A stretch of DNA of 64,000 nucleotides from Enterovirga rhinocerotis (lineage in GTDB: Bacteria; Pseudomonadota; Alphaproteobacteria; Rhizobiales; Beijerinckiaceae): positions 372,001 through 436,000 of the forward strand of contig NZ_SNZR01000014.1 of NCBI RefSeq assembly GCF_004363955.1. Direction: 5' to 3'. Below the pieces are notes generated by a model. It was not told where the DNA came from. It saw only the letters and a list, made by a program, of their open reading frames with translations, and made no database searches. This document shows, one piece after another, positions 36,448 to 45,282 of the stretch (position 1 is the first letter of the stretch; each line of letters starts with the position of its first letter). Made by a program: the position numbers and the translations under genes.

Positions 36448-37008
36448 TCAGCCGGACGGCTCCGTCTCCTCGTCCGTCCGGGGTGCCAGCGCCGCGGTGG
36501 CGGCGCGATACGAGAATCCGGCGCGGACGAGGGCGGCGAGGTCCCGGTCTCGCCGCGCGGGATCGGCAAGGCGTCGGAACGGGCCGAGACGGCGCCGCTC
36601 GGCATAGCGGCGGGCCTGCGCGAAATCGTCCGGTTCGGCTTCACCCAGCGCCGCCTCGATGGTCCCGCCGGCAATCCCCTTGGCGGCGAGGGCGGCCTTC
36701 GCGCGTGAAACCGAGGCGCCGCGCCTCAGCAGGGTACCGAGCCGTGCGCCCGCATAGGCCGCGTCATCGACGAGGCCCGAGCGGATCGCCTTGTCCACGG
36801 TCTCATCGATAAGCTTGGCCGTATCCTCGTCCGGCTGGGCTCCGCTGCGGCGCCGCGCCTTGCGCAGGAGAACGCGCCGGAGATTCTCCGACGAGGACGC
36901 ATAGCGCTCCAGATAGAAGACGGCGGCCCGCTCGAGATAGGCGGCCGTGACCGGCTTTCCGGTGTCGCGCTCGGTGTCGGCTGATCGGGTCACTGTTCGG
37001 GACGCCAC
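36448..37008 (-). CDS. recX: Regulatory protein RecX
   Basis: RecX modulates RecA filament assembly. The 186-residue reading uses a GTG at 37008; a GTG at 36993 is also possible, and the frame is open for about 108 more codons of unlikely coding sequence. The core has the three-helix repeats of RecX: YLERYASSSENLRRVLLRKA, SGLVDDAAYAGARLGTLLRRG (with the DxxYA motif) and DDFAQARRYAERR. The C-terminal RDLAALVRAGFSYRAATAAL is typical. The start is uncertain. It converges on hutX. Confidence 0.83.
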   Translation of the reverse strand: MASRTVTRSADTERDTGKPVTAAYLERAAVFYLERYASSSENLRRVLLRKARRRSGAQPDEDTAKLIDETVDKAIRSGLVDDAAYAGARLGTLLRRGASVSRAKAALAAKGIAGGTIEAALGEAEPDDFAQARRYAERRRLGPFRRLADPARRDRDLAALVRAGFSYRAATAALAPRTDEETEPSG

Positions 37009-37292
37009 GTTTCGCTCGTCCGGAGACCCGTCTTCGGTCCTCCGGAACCATTCACGGATTATCCCGCTCCGACCCGATCCTCCAAGCTTTCCTCCGAGCC
37101 CGGTCCTTTCTTGCCGTCCGGATGGGAGAGATCCGCCGGAGGCGAGGCGCGGCAAGGCGTCTGTCCCGTTCCGATAGGGCGAATGGTGGAAGCCTGACGC
37201 TGCCGCGGCACGCAGAATAGGGCGCCGCCTCTTGCTTGCGAACATGTTGTCTGACAATCTGCCTGTCACGCAAAATGCACGGAGAATGGCGA

Positions 37293-38276
37293 ATGGATTG
37301 GGTGGCGCGCGCGATCGGGGGACTTGCTGCACTCGGAATGCTGGCGGCGACGCCGGCGGTGGCGCAGACGTTTCCGACGCGGCCTGTCACGCTGGTGGTG
37401 GCAGCGGCGGCGGGAGGCACCACGGACGTGCTGGCGCGCCTTGTCGCGAAGTCGATGAGCGAGGACCTCAAGCAGTCCGTCGTCGTCGAGAACGTGGTCG
37501 GCGGCGGCGCGACGGTCGGCACCCGCCGCGTCGTACGGGCGGACCCGGACGGCTACCAGCTGATCTTCGGCAATATGGGATCGCTCGCGGCCAATGTCTG
37601 GCTGTTCCCCAATCTCGGCTTCGATCCCCGCAAGGATCTCGCGCCGATCGGGGTGGTCGCGGACGTGCCCATGGTGCTCGCCGTCAGCAACAAATCCGGC
37701 GTGAAGGACCTGAAGGGCTTCCTCGCCAAGCTCTCCGAGAAGGAGCGCGGCGTGAACTTCGCCCATGCCGGCCCGGCGACGACGACGCATCTGGCCTGCG
37801 TGACCTTCCAGTACGTGACCGACACGAAGGCGACCGACATCCCCTATCGCGGTGTCGGGCCCGCCATCAACGATCTGCTCGCCGGCACCGTCGACGCGCT
37901 GTTCGACCAGACCGTGACGATGATCCCGCTCCACACCTCGGGCGGTGCCAGGGCCCTCGCCGTCACCGGCAAGACCCGCCTGCCGCAGATCCCGGACGTG
38001 CCGACCTTCGCCGAAGCGGGCGTGCCGAAATTCGACCTCTCGGTCTGGAACGCCATCGCGGCTCCGGCAGCGACGCCCAAGCCCGTGCTCGACCGGCTCG
38101 AGGCCTCGCTGAAGGCGGCCCTCGCCGATCCCGAGCTCCAGAAGCGCTTCGCCGATCTCGCGGCCCAGGTTCCGGCGGCCGACCAGCAGGGAGCGGAGCC
38201 GCTCCGCGCCCTGATCGCGAAGGATATCGACCGGCTCGGCACCGTCATCAAGGCGGTCGGCCTGAAGGCGGAGTGA
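37293..38276 (+). CDS. TctC/BugT-type tripartite tricarboxylate transporter substrate-binding protein
   Basis: A 327-residue periplasmic binding protein with a signal peptide (MDWVARAIGGLAALGMLAAT, cleavage near AQTFP). Conserved features are PTRPVTLVVAAAAGGTTDVLAR at the first lobe, PYRGVGPAINDLLAGTVD and the C-terminal DRLGTVIKAVGL. I started at ATG 37293, preceded by GGAGA with good spacing; ATG 37275 is in frame too. Such proteins often work alone in environmental alphaproteobacteria and bind carboxylates. No TctA/TctB membrane genes are nearby. It sits before a hydroxyacid dehydrogenase and a lactonase, which hints at uptake of a related organic acid. Confidence 0.87.
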   Translation: MDWVARAIGGLAALGMLAATPAVAQTFPTRPVTLVVAAAAGGTTDVLARLVAKSMSEDLKQSVVVENVVGGGATVGTRRVVRADPDGYQLIFGNMGSLAANVWLFPNLGFDPRKDLAPIGVVADVPMVLAVSNKSGVKDLKGFLAKLSEKERGVNFAHAGPATTTHLACVTFQYVTDTKATDIPYRGVGPAINDLLAGTVDALFDQTVTMIPLHTSGGARALAVTGKTRLPQIPDVPTFAEAGVPKFDLSVWNAIAAPAATPKPVLDRLEASLKAALADPELQKRFADLAAQVPAADQQGAEPLRALIAKDIDRLGTVIKAVGLKAE

Positions 38277-38416
38277 GACGTACCGCCGGCTCCGATTTGG
38301 GCCGACGAAAGTAGGATGGAGGGATCGACCGACCGGCCGGTTCCGAGCTATCGCGGGACGAGCGCGACGCTCAACTGAACTCTGATCAAACAGACGAAAT
38401 TCGGGGAGAAGGACAC

Positions 38417-39313
38417 ATGGCCGGAACCATCGGCTTCATCGGGCTCGGCAATATGGGAACGCCGATGGCGAGCCGGCTCGTCGATGCGGGCTACGGCCTC
38501 GTCGTCCATGACACGCGCGACAACGTCATCGGCCCGTTCCTGGAACGCGGCGCTGCGCGGGCCGGGTCCGCCGAAGACGTCGCCTCGCGCGCCGAGACCG
38601 TTCTCGTCAGCCTCCCGACCCCCGATATCGTCGACAAGGTCGTCCTCGGCGAGGGCGGCGTGTCCGGCGGCTCGAAGGTGAAGACGGTCGTCGACCTCTC
38701 GACGACCGGACCGCGCGTCGCGGCCGCGATCTCCGAGAAGCTCAAGGCGAAGGGCATCACCTTCGTCGATTGTCCCGTCAGCGGCGGCGTCGGCGGCGCC
38801 GTGGCCGGCACGCTGGCCGTGATGGTCTCGGGGCCGCGCCCGACCTATGAGCAGCTGGAGCCGATGCTGAAGAACATCGGCAAGGTCTTCTTCATCGGCG
38901 AGGCTCCCGGCTCCGCCCAGATGATGAAGCTCTGCAACAACCTCATGTCCGCGGCCGCCATGGCGATCTCGACCGAGGCCATCGTCGCCGGCACGAAGGC
39001 CGGCATCGACCCGCAGGTGATGGTGGACGTGATCAACGTCTCCAGCGGCCAGAACACGGCCACCACGCAGAAATATCCGAAATCGATGCTGAACCGCCGC
39101 TTCGATTACGGCTTCGCGACCGGGCTGATGTTCAAGGACGTGCGGCTCTGCCTCGAGGAGATGGAAGGCATGGGCCTCGACCTGGCGACGGCCAAGGCGG
39201 TGCGCTCCGTCTGGCAGAAGGTTCAGGACGAGAAGGGCGCCGAGAGCGATTTCACGCGCATCCTCGAAGTGATCGAGACGCCGGCTGGCGTGACGGTCGG
39301 CAAGCAAAGCTGA
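38417..39313 (+). CDS. NAD(P)-dependent beta-hydroxyacid dehydrogenase
   Basis: A 298-residue member of the 3-hydroxyisobutyrate/tartronate-semialdehyde reductase family. The nucleotide loop GFIGLGNMGTPMA (5-17), substrate-binding CPVSGGVGGAVAGTLAVM (about 118-135) and the catalytic Lys in MMKLCNNLM are all visible. The family oxidises short beta-hydroxyacids or reduces the semialdehydes; I cannot choose between NAD and NADP or the exact substrate. The ribosome site GGGGAGAAGG is strong. It is followed by the lactonase-like gene after 99 bases, with a palindromic element between. Confidence 0.9.
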   Translation: MAGTIGFIGLGNMGTPMASRLVDAGYGLVVHDTRDNVIGPFLERGAARAGSAEDVASRAETVLVSLPTPDIVDKVVLGEGGVSGGSKVKTVVDLSTTGPRVAAAISEKLKAKGITFVDCPVSGGVGGAVAGTLAVMVSGPRPTYEQLEPMLKNIGKVFFIGEAPGSAQMMKLCNNLMSAAAMAISTEAIVAGTKAGIDPQVMVDVINVSSGQNTATTQKYPKSMLNRRFDYGFATGLMFKDVRLCLEEMEGMGLDLATAKAVRSVWQKVQDEKGAESDFTRILEVIETPAGVTVGKQS

Positions 39314-39342
39314 CGGCGAAAGCCCAAACCTGCCGAAATCCA

Positions 39343-39380
39343 CCTCCGCTCATCCCGGCGAAAGCCGGAATGAGCGGAGG
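39343..39380. repeat. REP-like palindromic element
   Basis: A 17-base arm pair closed by a GAAA tetraloop, with one mismatch, beginning CCTCCGCTCAT and ending ATGAGCGGAGG. The inner CCGGC-GAAA-GCCGG resembles dispersed alphaproteobacterial palindromes. No T-run follows, so it is not a standard terminator. Its family can only be confirmed by counting copies genome-wide. Confidence 0.55.
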
Positions 39381-39412
39381 ACCGACCGGCATGACAAAAT
39401 CAGGAGGAAACG

Positions 39413-40216
39413 ATGGCGGAACTCGAACCCTACGAAATCCACGCTGTCCGCTACGCACATAACGCGAACGCGACGACACGGGAGAACTTCCTCGGCGGCG
39501 ACCCCCACGAGACGCCGATGCCGCTCGATTACTTCGTCTGGGCGATCCGCGGAAACGGCCGCACCATCATCTTCGATACCGGCTTCGACGAGGCGATGGC
39601 CAAGAAGCGCAAGCGTCAGTTCCTGCGCTCGCCGGGAGAGGGACTGAAGTGCATCGGCATCGATCCCGACGGGGTCGAGGATGTCGTCGTCAGCCACATG
39701 CATTACGATCATTGCGGCAATTACGACCTGTTCCCGCGGGCCAAATACCATCTGCAGGACACCGAGATGGCCTATTGCACGGGCCGCTGCATGTGCCACC
39801 CGACCTTGCGTGTGCCGTTCGAGCTCGACGACGTCGTCTCGATGGTGGGGAAGGTCTTCACCGGCCGTGTCGCCTTCCATGACGGCGACAGCGAATTCGC
39901 GCCCGGCATCACGCTGCACAAGGTCGGCGGCCATTCCAAAGGCCTGCAGGTCATGCGCGTCTGGACGCGGCGCGGCTGGATGGTGCTCGCGTCCGATGCC
40001 AGCCACTTCTACGCCAATATGGAGAACGGCCGCCCCTTCCACCTCGTCCACAATGTCGAGGAGGTTCTGGAGAGCTACAACCGTTGCTACTCCCTCGCGA
40101 GCGAGCGTTCCGGCGTGATCCCGGGGCACGATCCGAAGACGCTGGATCTCTATCCCGCTTCGGCGCCGGGCCTCGAGGGGATTGCCGTCAGGCTCGACGC
40201 CGACCCGCGGGGATAG
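39413..40216 (+). CDS. N-acyl-homoserine lactonase-like metallo-beta-lactamase
   Basis: A 267-residue MBL-fold hydrolase with the complete zinc motif HMHYDH (95-100), GGHSKG (about 173-178), an ASDASHFY segment and a late GHDP motif (about 240-243). This pattern is shared with AiiA/AttM-type lactonases that open the ring of acyl-homoserine lactones. The ribosome site (AGGAGG) fixes the ATG. Related lactonases also act on other gamma-lactones. The upstream hydroxyacid dehydrogenase and carboxylate-binding protein suggest a lactone/hydroxyacid catabolic set; quorum quenching is the other option. Confidence 0.85.
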   Translation: MAELEPYEIHAVRYAHNANATTRENFLGGDPHETPMPLDYFVWAIRGNGRTIIFDTGFDEAMAKKRKRQFLRSPGEGLKCIGIDPDGVEDVVVSHMHYDHCGNYDLFPRAKYHLQDTEMAYCTGRCMCHPTLRVPFELDDVVSMVGKVFTGRVAFHDGDSEFAPGITLHKVGGHSKGLQVMRVWTRRGWMVLASDASHFYANMENGRPFHLVHNVEEVLESYNRCYSLASERSGVIPGHDPKTLDLYPASAPGLEGIAVRLDADPRG

Positions 40217-40228
40217 CGATCCCGTCTC

Positions 40229-40258
40229 GCCGCTCCCCCGGTCTTCCGGAGGAGCGGC
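40229..40258. terminator. Bidirectional hairpin between convergent genes
   Basis: GCCGCTCC/GGAGCGGC outer arms and CCGG/CCGG inner arms with a TCTT loop give a strong stem between the lactonase-like and VOC genes. No T-run is present. Confidence 0.6.
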
Positions 40259-40268
40259 CAAGGCGCGA

Positions 40269-41051
40269 TCAGACGATCGCCATGCGAGCCTTGTGGGTCT
40301 TGGCGAGGTCGAGTTCGCCGGGCTTGCCGCCCTTGTAGGCGACGGCGACCGGCCCCTGTCCGCGCGCCTCGATGAGGTCGGCGAGCGTGCCGGAGGCGGT
40401 GGGCTCGGCCAGCGTGACCTTGGTGCCGCCCGAGAGGGTGAGGGACACGGTTCTCGCCGGAGTGCCGAGAACCGTCGCGGTCACAACATCAGACGGAGCC
40501 TCTCCGCCGATCAGCGCCGCATAGCGCTTCGCGGAGGCCGCGACGTCCCGCACGCCGACGGTGATCTCGGCGACCCCGGTCACGCCGTTCGGCTGGCGCC
40601 GGATCTCGGCATCCTCCTGCACCCGCAGGCGGCGCGGCGTGACGTCGCCGCAAAGGAAGGGCACGTCCGAGCCGGGCGAGCGCGCGGTCTTCCACACGAG
40701 GCGCTCGCCATCCGGCCGGAGACGCCCGCCATCCATCGGATCGCTGATATCGAGCCCGCGCGCCTGGGCCCCCTTCACGACCTCGACGATGTCTCCGGGC
40801 AGGAGCGCGTGGTCGATGAAGCCTTCGCCGTCGGCGTGGTAGGTGTCCGACCAGCGCATGCCCTCGTCGGGCCTCTTCCAGGCGATGAGTTCAAGATACG
40901 AACCGTCCTCGAAGATCACGAGCACGTTCTGCGTGATGCCGTTCGCATGCTCGCCGCCCTGGATCGGATTGAAGCCGAGCGACTTGTAGTCGTCGAACGC
41001 CGTTTTCAGATCCGAGACCGTGATGACGATGTGATCTAATCTCAGGGACAT
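40269..41051 (-). CDS. VOC superfamily protein (glyoxalase-like domain)
   Basis: A 260-residue protein of the vicinal oxygen chelate fold, starting SLRLDHIVITVSDLKTAFDDY and with a glyoxalase-like-domain pattern: metal-binding His7 and Glu in GSYLELIAW. Two tandem half-domains (about 1-125 and 150-260) are visible. AGGAAGG precedes the ATG. The reaction is unknown; many such proteins are uncharacterised dioxygenases or lyases. Confidence 0.8.
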   Translation of the reverse strand: MSLRLDHIVITVSDLKTAFDDYKSLGFNPIQGGEHANGITQNVLVIFEDGSYLELIAWKRPDEGMRWSDTYHADGEGFIDHALLPGDIVEVVKGAQARGLDISDPMDGGRLRPDGERLVWKTARSPGSDVPFLCGDVTPRRLRVQEDAEIRRQPNGVTGVAEITVGVRDVAASAKRYAALIGGEAPSDVVTATVLGTPARTVSLTLSGGTKVTLAEPTASGTLADLIEARGQGPVAVAYKGGKPGELDLAKTHKARMAIV

Positions 41052-41091
41052 GGTGCCTTCCTGTCGGTCTTGTGGAGATTTGTCTTGTTGG

Positions 41092-41391
41092 TCAATCTAA
41101 AAGCTGGATGTCGTGCCCGCGGGAGTGGATGCCGAGGATCGTGACGGTTTCCGCTTCGGTATCGAAAACGATCGTGACGCTACGACGAAAGCCGATCATT
41201 CGCAGTCCGGGCCGGGTGTCGTCTCGCCGTATCCCGCGATGGGGCATGTGACTGAGCTTGGCGCAGTACTCGACGATCGATCGTGCAAATCGGACGGCTC
41301 TGTCAGGCGAGGATTGTCGAGCGATATAGGTCGTGAGCGCCTCCAGATGGCGGCGCGCTTCCGGTGAAAAAACGACCCGATAGGACGTCAA
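41092..41391 (-). CDS. parE: ParE/RelE-type toxin
   Basis: A 99-residue toxin of the ParE/RelE superfamily: SYRVVFSPEARRHLEALTTYI at the N-terminus, GIRRDDTRPGLRMIGF and VTIVFDTEAETVTILGIHSRG at the C-terminus. ParE-type toxins usually poison gyrase, RelE-type cleave mRNA at the ribosome; the sequence favours ParE by its ParD partner. Its ATG overlaps the antitoxin stop by 4 bases. Confidence 0.9.
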   Translation of the reverse strand: MTSYRVVFSPEARRHLEALTTYIARQSSPDRAVRFARSIVEYCAKLSHMPHRGIRRDDTRPGLRMIGFRRSVTIVFDTEAETVTILGIHSRGHDIQLLD

Positions 41392-41657
41392 GCTGACTTG
41401 ACCAGGGCTCGGTGCAATTCGGTCAATGATCGCTGCACGTCGTCTATCGCCAAGGCTCGCGACGGGTCTGCCTTCATCGCATCGTAGGCTGGCACGACCT
41501 CGCGGCGAAGCCAGTCCTCCAGCGTCTCGTCCTGCTCGCGGAGGAGTTCCAGCCCCTGGCGGACTACGTCGCTGCCGCTGGGATAGGCGCCGGACGCGAC
41601 CTTCTCGTCGATCAGGTCTGCCAGCTCGTCCGGCAATGTCAGGGTCATCTGCCGCAT
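41388..41657 (-). CDS. parD: ParD-type antitoxin
   Basis: An 89-residue ribbon-helix-helix protein: MTLTLPDELADLIDEKVASG is the DNA-binding part, followed by a long helix that would wrap the toxin (RQGLELLREQDETLEDWLRREV). GAGGG before the ATG at 41657 supports this start. It is expected to repress its own operon with ParE as corepressor. Confidence 0.9.
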   Translation of the reverse strand: MRQMTLTLPDELADLIDEKVASGAYPSGSDVVRQGLELLREQDETLEDWLRREVVPAYDAMKADPSRALAIDDVQRSLTELHRALVKSA

Positions 41658-41691
41658 GGCGATCCCTCTTCGCGAAGCCCGTTCGAGCCTA

Positions 41692-43353
41692 TCACGCCGG
41701 CGAGGCCGTCGCCATGCGGCCGGGCTGCCTTGCTCGCTCGGCCGCCTTCGCGCTCCAGTCCCGCCCCGGCACGGCCGCGAGCAGGGCGCGCGTGTAATCG
41801 TGCTTCGGGGCGAGGAAGACCTCGGCCGTGATGCCCTCTTCCACCACCACTCCGTCCTTCATCACGGCGATGCGGTCGCAGATCTGGGCCGCGACCCGGA
41901 GGTCGTGCGTGATGAAGACCATCGACAGCCCGAGCCTGTCGCGCAGGTCGTCGAGCAGCCGCAGCACCTGCGCCTGGACCGAGACGTCCAGTGCCGAGAC
42001 GGGTTCGTCCGCCACCAGCACCTCGGGTTCGAGCGCGAGCGCCCTCGCGAGCCCGATCCGCTGGCGCTGACCGCCGGAGAATTCGTGCGGGAATCGGTCG
42101 ATGGCGGCCGGGTCGAGACCGACGAGCGCGAAGAGGTCGCGGGCCTTGGCGAGCGCTTCCGCCCGCCCCATGCCGTGGACCATCGGCCCCTGCGCCACGA
42201 GTTCGCCCGCGCGGCGGCGGGGATTGAGCGACGCGTAGGGGTCCTGGAACACCATCTGGATGCGCCGGGCCTCGCGCCGCATCTCGCTGCGCGAGAGGGC
42301 GGCCAGATCGGTGTCGCCGAGCTGGATCGACCCCTCGTCCGTATCGAGCAGACGGATGATGCAGCGGGCGAGCGTCGACTTGCCCGATCCGCTCTCGCCG
42401 ACGACGCCGAGCGTCGTGCCCTGGGGCAGGGAGAGCGTGACGTCCTTCACCGCATGCGTGACGCGCTTCGTCGCGAAGAGGCCGCCCGAGCGATAGGTCT
42501 TCGAGACGTTCTCGATCCGGAGGATCGGCGCGGCATCCGCGCCTTGCGGGCGCCGCTCGGCCGGGGTGAGGGGAGGCACGGCCGCGATCAGGGCCTTGGT
42601 GTACTCGGCCTGTGGCCGGTTCAGCACCGCCTCGGCCGGGCCTTCCTCGACGAGGAGGCCATGCTGCATGACCGCGACCCGGTCGGCGATCTCGGCGACG
42701 ACGCCGAAATCGTGGGTGATGAACAACACGGCCATGCCGCGCCGCTTCTGGATGTCCTCGATCAGGGCGAGGATGCGGGCCTGGGTCGTGACGTCGAGCG
42801 CCGTCGTCGGCTCGTCCGCGATCAGGACCGCGGGTTCGAGCGCGAGGGCCATCGCGATCATCACCCGCTGGCGCTGGCCGCCCGACAATTCGTGCGGATA
42901 GGCCCGCAGGGCCGCCTCCGGATCGGGCAGACGCACCTCGCGGAAGAGTGCGAGGACCTTCTCGCGGATCGCCGCCTTGTCGAGGTCGGTGTGGATGGCG
43001 AACATCTCGCCGACCTGGTCGCCGGCCCGCAGCAGCGGATTGAGCGCCGTCATCGGCTCCTGGAAGATCATGCCGATCCGGGCGCCGCGCACGCGCCGCA
43101 TCTCGGGCTCGGACAGCGTCAGGAGATCGGTGCCGCCCATGAGAACCCGGCCGGACGAGGCCGTCACGCCGGGCGGCAGGAGGCGCATGACGGTCGAGGC
43201 GAGCATGGACTTGCCCGATCCGCTTTCGCCGACGACGCAGAGAATCTCGCCGGCCGACAGGGTCAGCGAGACGTCGTTGAGGGCATGGCTCCGGTCCGCG
43301 CCGGAAGGCAGGCGGACCGAGAGGTTTTCGATCGACAGAAGAGGTTCGCTCAC
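41692..43353 (-). CDS. Dipeptide/oligopeptide ABC transporter, fused double ATPase
   Basis: A 553-residue protein with two complete ATPase units (DppD-DppF type, as in GsiA/YejF). The first unit (about 4-265) has [16 protein letters not shown] and [11 protein letters not shown]; the second (about 290-545) has [17 protein letters not shown] and [10 protein letters not shown]. The GTG at 43353 overlaps the upstream permease stop. It energises the importer built from the three upstream genes. Confidence 0.94.
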   Translation of the reverse strand: MSEPLLSIENLSVRLPSGADRSHALNDVSLTLSAGEILCVVGESGSGKSMLASTVMRLLPPGVTASSGRVLMGGTDLLTLSEPEMRRVRGARIGMIFQEPMTALNPLLRAGDQVGEMFAIHTDLDKAAIREKVLALFREVRLPDPEAALRAYPHELSGGQRQRVMIAMALALEPAVLIADEPTTALDVTTQARILALIEDIQKRRGMAVLFITHDFGVVAEIADRVAVMQHGLLVEEGPAEAVLNRPQAEYTKALIAAVPPLTPAERRPQGADAAPILRIENVSKTYRSGGLFATKRVTHAVKDVTLSLPQGTTLGVVGESGSGKSTLARCIIRLLDTDEGSIQLGDTDLAALSRSEMRREARRIQMVFQDPYASLNPRRRAGELVAQGPMVHGMGRAEALAKARDLFALVGLDPAAIDRFPHEFSGGQRQRIGLARALALEPEVLVADEPVSALDVSVQAQVLRLLDDLRDRLGLSMVFITHDLRVAAQICDRIAVMKDGVVVEEGITAEVFLAPKHDYTRALLAAVPGRDWSAKAAERARQPGRMATASPA

Positions 43354-44192
43354 GGCTTCGGATTCCGGCGCAGGCGCGGGTTGAGCGCGTCGTTCAGTCC
43401 CTGGCCGACGAGGGAGACGGCGAGAACGGTGAGGAGGATCGCGACGCCCGGGATCGCCGAGACGTACCATTGGACCCGCAGGACGTTGCGGCCTGCGCCG
43501 ATCAGGTTGCCCCAGGAGGCGATGTTCGGATCGGAGAGCGACAGGAAGGCGAGGGCGCTCTCGAGCAGGATCGCGATCGCCATGACGACGCTGGCATAGA
43601 CGATGACGGGCGGCAGGGCGTTCGGCAGGATCTCGCGGAAGATGATGCGGAGGTCCCCCATGCCGAGCACCCGGCAGGCCTGGACGAATTCGCGGTTGCG
43701 CAAGGTCAGGAACTCCGCCCGCGTGAGCCGGGCCGTGGCGGGCCAGGAGACGAGGCCGATCGCGACCGTCACGGTCGTGATGTCCGAGCCGAAGACGGCG
43801 ACCAGCACGAGCAGCAGCAGGAAGTTCGGCAGCGTCTGGAAGGCTTCGGTGACGCGCATCAGGGCATCGTCGATCCAGCCGCCGTAGAAGCCCGCCAGCG
43901 CGCCGACCACGATCCCGATCGCGATCGAGATGGTCGTCGCGACGAGGCCGATCAGGAGCGATACCTGCGCGCCGTGGAAGATCTGCGCGGCGATGTCCCG
44001 ACCGCTATTGTCGGTGCCGAGCGGGAAGCGGCCGCCGAGATCGGGCCATTGCAGCGGCCGGCCGGCGAGGCTGAGCGGATCCTTCGGAAACAGGATGGGC
44101 GCGAGCAGCGCCATCGCGATCACCGCGAGGAGCAGGACCAGCCCGAGCAGAGCGGCGGGGTTCTTGGCGTAGCGCGCCAGGGAGCCGGTCAT
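43350..44192 (-). CDS. Peptide-type ABC transporter permease (DppC/YejE-like)
   Basis: A 280-residue permease with six membrane helices. Its N-terminal region contains [20 protein letters not shown], typical for DppC, and the EAA loop is [19 protein letters not shown]. It pairs with the DppB-like permease with which it overlaps by 4 bases. Confidence 0.94.
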   Translation of the reverse strand: MTGSLARYAKNPAALLGLVLLLAVIAMALLAPILFPKDPLSLAGRPLQWPDLGGRFPLGTDNSGRDIAAQIFHGAQVSLLIGLVATTISIAIGIVVGALAGFYGGWIDDALMRVTEAFQTLPNFLLLLVLVAVFGSDITTVTVAIGLVSWPATARLTRAEFLTLRNREFVQACRVLGMGDLRIIFREILPNALPPVIVYASVVMAIAILLESALAFLSLSDPNIASWGNLIGAGRNVLRVQWYVSAIPGVAILLTVLAVSLVGQGLNDALNPRLRRNPKP

Positions 44193-45166
44193 CGTCCGGC
44201 TCCGATCCGCGGGTCGAGCTGGCCGTAGAGCAGGTCGACCAGGAAGTTGATGACGATCACGAGCAGCGCCGAGACGAAGACGATGCCGAGCAGGGTGTTG
44301 AGGTCCCGCTGGACGACGGATTCGTAGGCGAGCCGGCCGAGGCCCGGCAGCGCGAAGACGCTCTCGACCACGACCGAGCCGCCGAGCATGGTGCCGGCCT
44401 GCAGCCCGATCAGCGTCACCATCGGCAGCATCGCGTTGCGCAGGGCGTGGCGCACGACGACGCCCGTCTCGGCGAGGCCCTTGGCGCGCGCGGTGCGCAC
44501 GAAGTCGAGGCTCATCACCTCGAGCATCGAGGCCCGCATGATGCGCAGATAGGTCGCGAGGAAGATCAGAGCGAGCGTCACGGTGGGCAGGACGAGATGC
44601 CAGGCGATATCGAGGGCGCGGTCGAGGCCGGTCAGACCTGCGCCCACCTCCTCGAAGCCGCCGGAGGGCAGCCAGCCGAGCGTGATCGAGAACAGGACGA
44701 TGCCCATCAGCCCGAACCAGAAGGACGGCGTCGCGTAGAAGATGAGGCCGAGGGTCGAGATCAGCGTGTCCGGCCAGCGGTCGAGCTGGCGGGCGGCGAG
44801 GATGCCGAGCGCGGTCCCGGCTGCGAAGGCCAGCGAGAGCGAACTCCCCATGAGGAGCAGCGTCACCGGCAGCCGCTCGGCGATGACCTGGGCGACGGGC
44901 TTGCCGTAGATGGCCGATTGGCCGAGATCGAACTGGACGAGCCGCAGCAGGTAGCGGCCGAGCTGAGCGAGAGCCGAGATGTCGAGGCCGTAGAACCTGC
45001 GCAGTTCCTCGGCGAGGGCCGGGTCGCCGCCGCCCATCTGCGCCATCAGCGCGTCGACGGTATCGCCCGGTGCGAGTTGGAGCAGCAGAAACAGCCCGGC
45101 AAGGATGATCACGAGCGTCGGAAGGCTCGCGGCGAGACGCCGGAGCGCCAGGGACAAGATGGTCAT
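44189..45166 (-). CDS. Peptide-type ABC transporter permease (DppB/YejB-like)
   Basis: A 325-residue permease with six membrane helices, the large first periplasmic loop (GDTVDALMAQMGGGDPALAE), and the EAA motif SLDFVRTARAKGLAE. DppB-type members start with this architecture. It follows the binding-protein gene after a hairpin. Confidence 0.94.
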   Translation of the reverse strand: MTILSLALRRLAASLPTLVIILAGLFLLLQLAPGDTVDALMAQMGGGDPALAEELRRFYGLDISALAQLGRYLLRLVQFDLGQSAIYGKPVAQVIAERLPVTLLLMGSSLSLAFAAGTALGILAARQLDRWPDTLISTLGLIFYATPSFWFGLMGIVLFSITLGWLPSGGFEEVGAGLTGLDRALDIAWHLVLPTVTLALIFLATYLRIMRASMLEVMSLDFVRTARAKGLAETGVVVRHALRNAMLPMVTLIGLQAGTMLGGSVVVESVFALPGLGRLAYESVVQRDLNTLLGIVFVSALLVIVINFLVDLLYGQLDPRIGAGR

Positions 45167-45235
45167 GCGTACTTCACGATCGAGGCCTTCGTCCCCTCAG
45201 GGCTAGCGGGTTTGCTCGGCCCTGCGGAACGGCGC

Positions 45236-45267
45236 GCTCCGCCCTCCCCGAGAGAGGATGGCGGAGC
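45236..45267 (-). terminator. Stem-loop between binding-protein and permease genes
   Basis: GCTCCGCC/GGCGGAGC forms an 8-base stem with a 16-base loop in the 116-base gap. In ABC operons such intercistronic hairpins often protect or partly terminate the binding-protein message, raising its level over the membrane components. It does not look like a full terminator (no T-run). Confidence 0.4.
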
Positions 45268-45282
45268 GGCCCGCAGCCGATC

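Noticed and set aside
39343-39380. Intrinsic terminator of the hydroxyacid dehydrogenase gene
   Set aside because: The stem is strong but no T-run follows; a REP-like element is the better reading.
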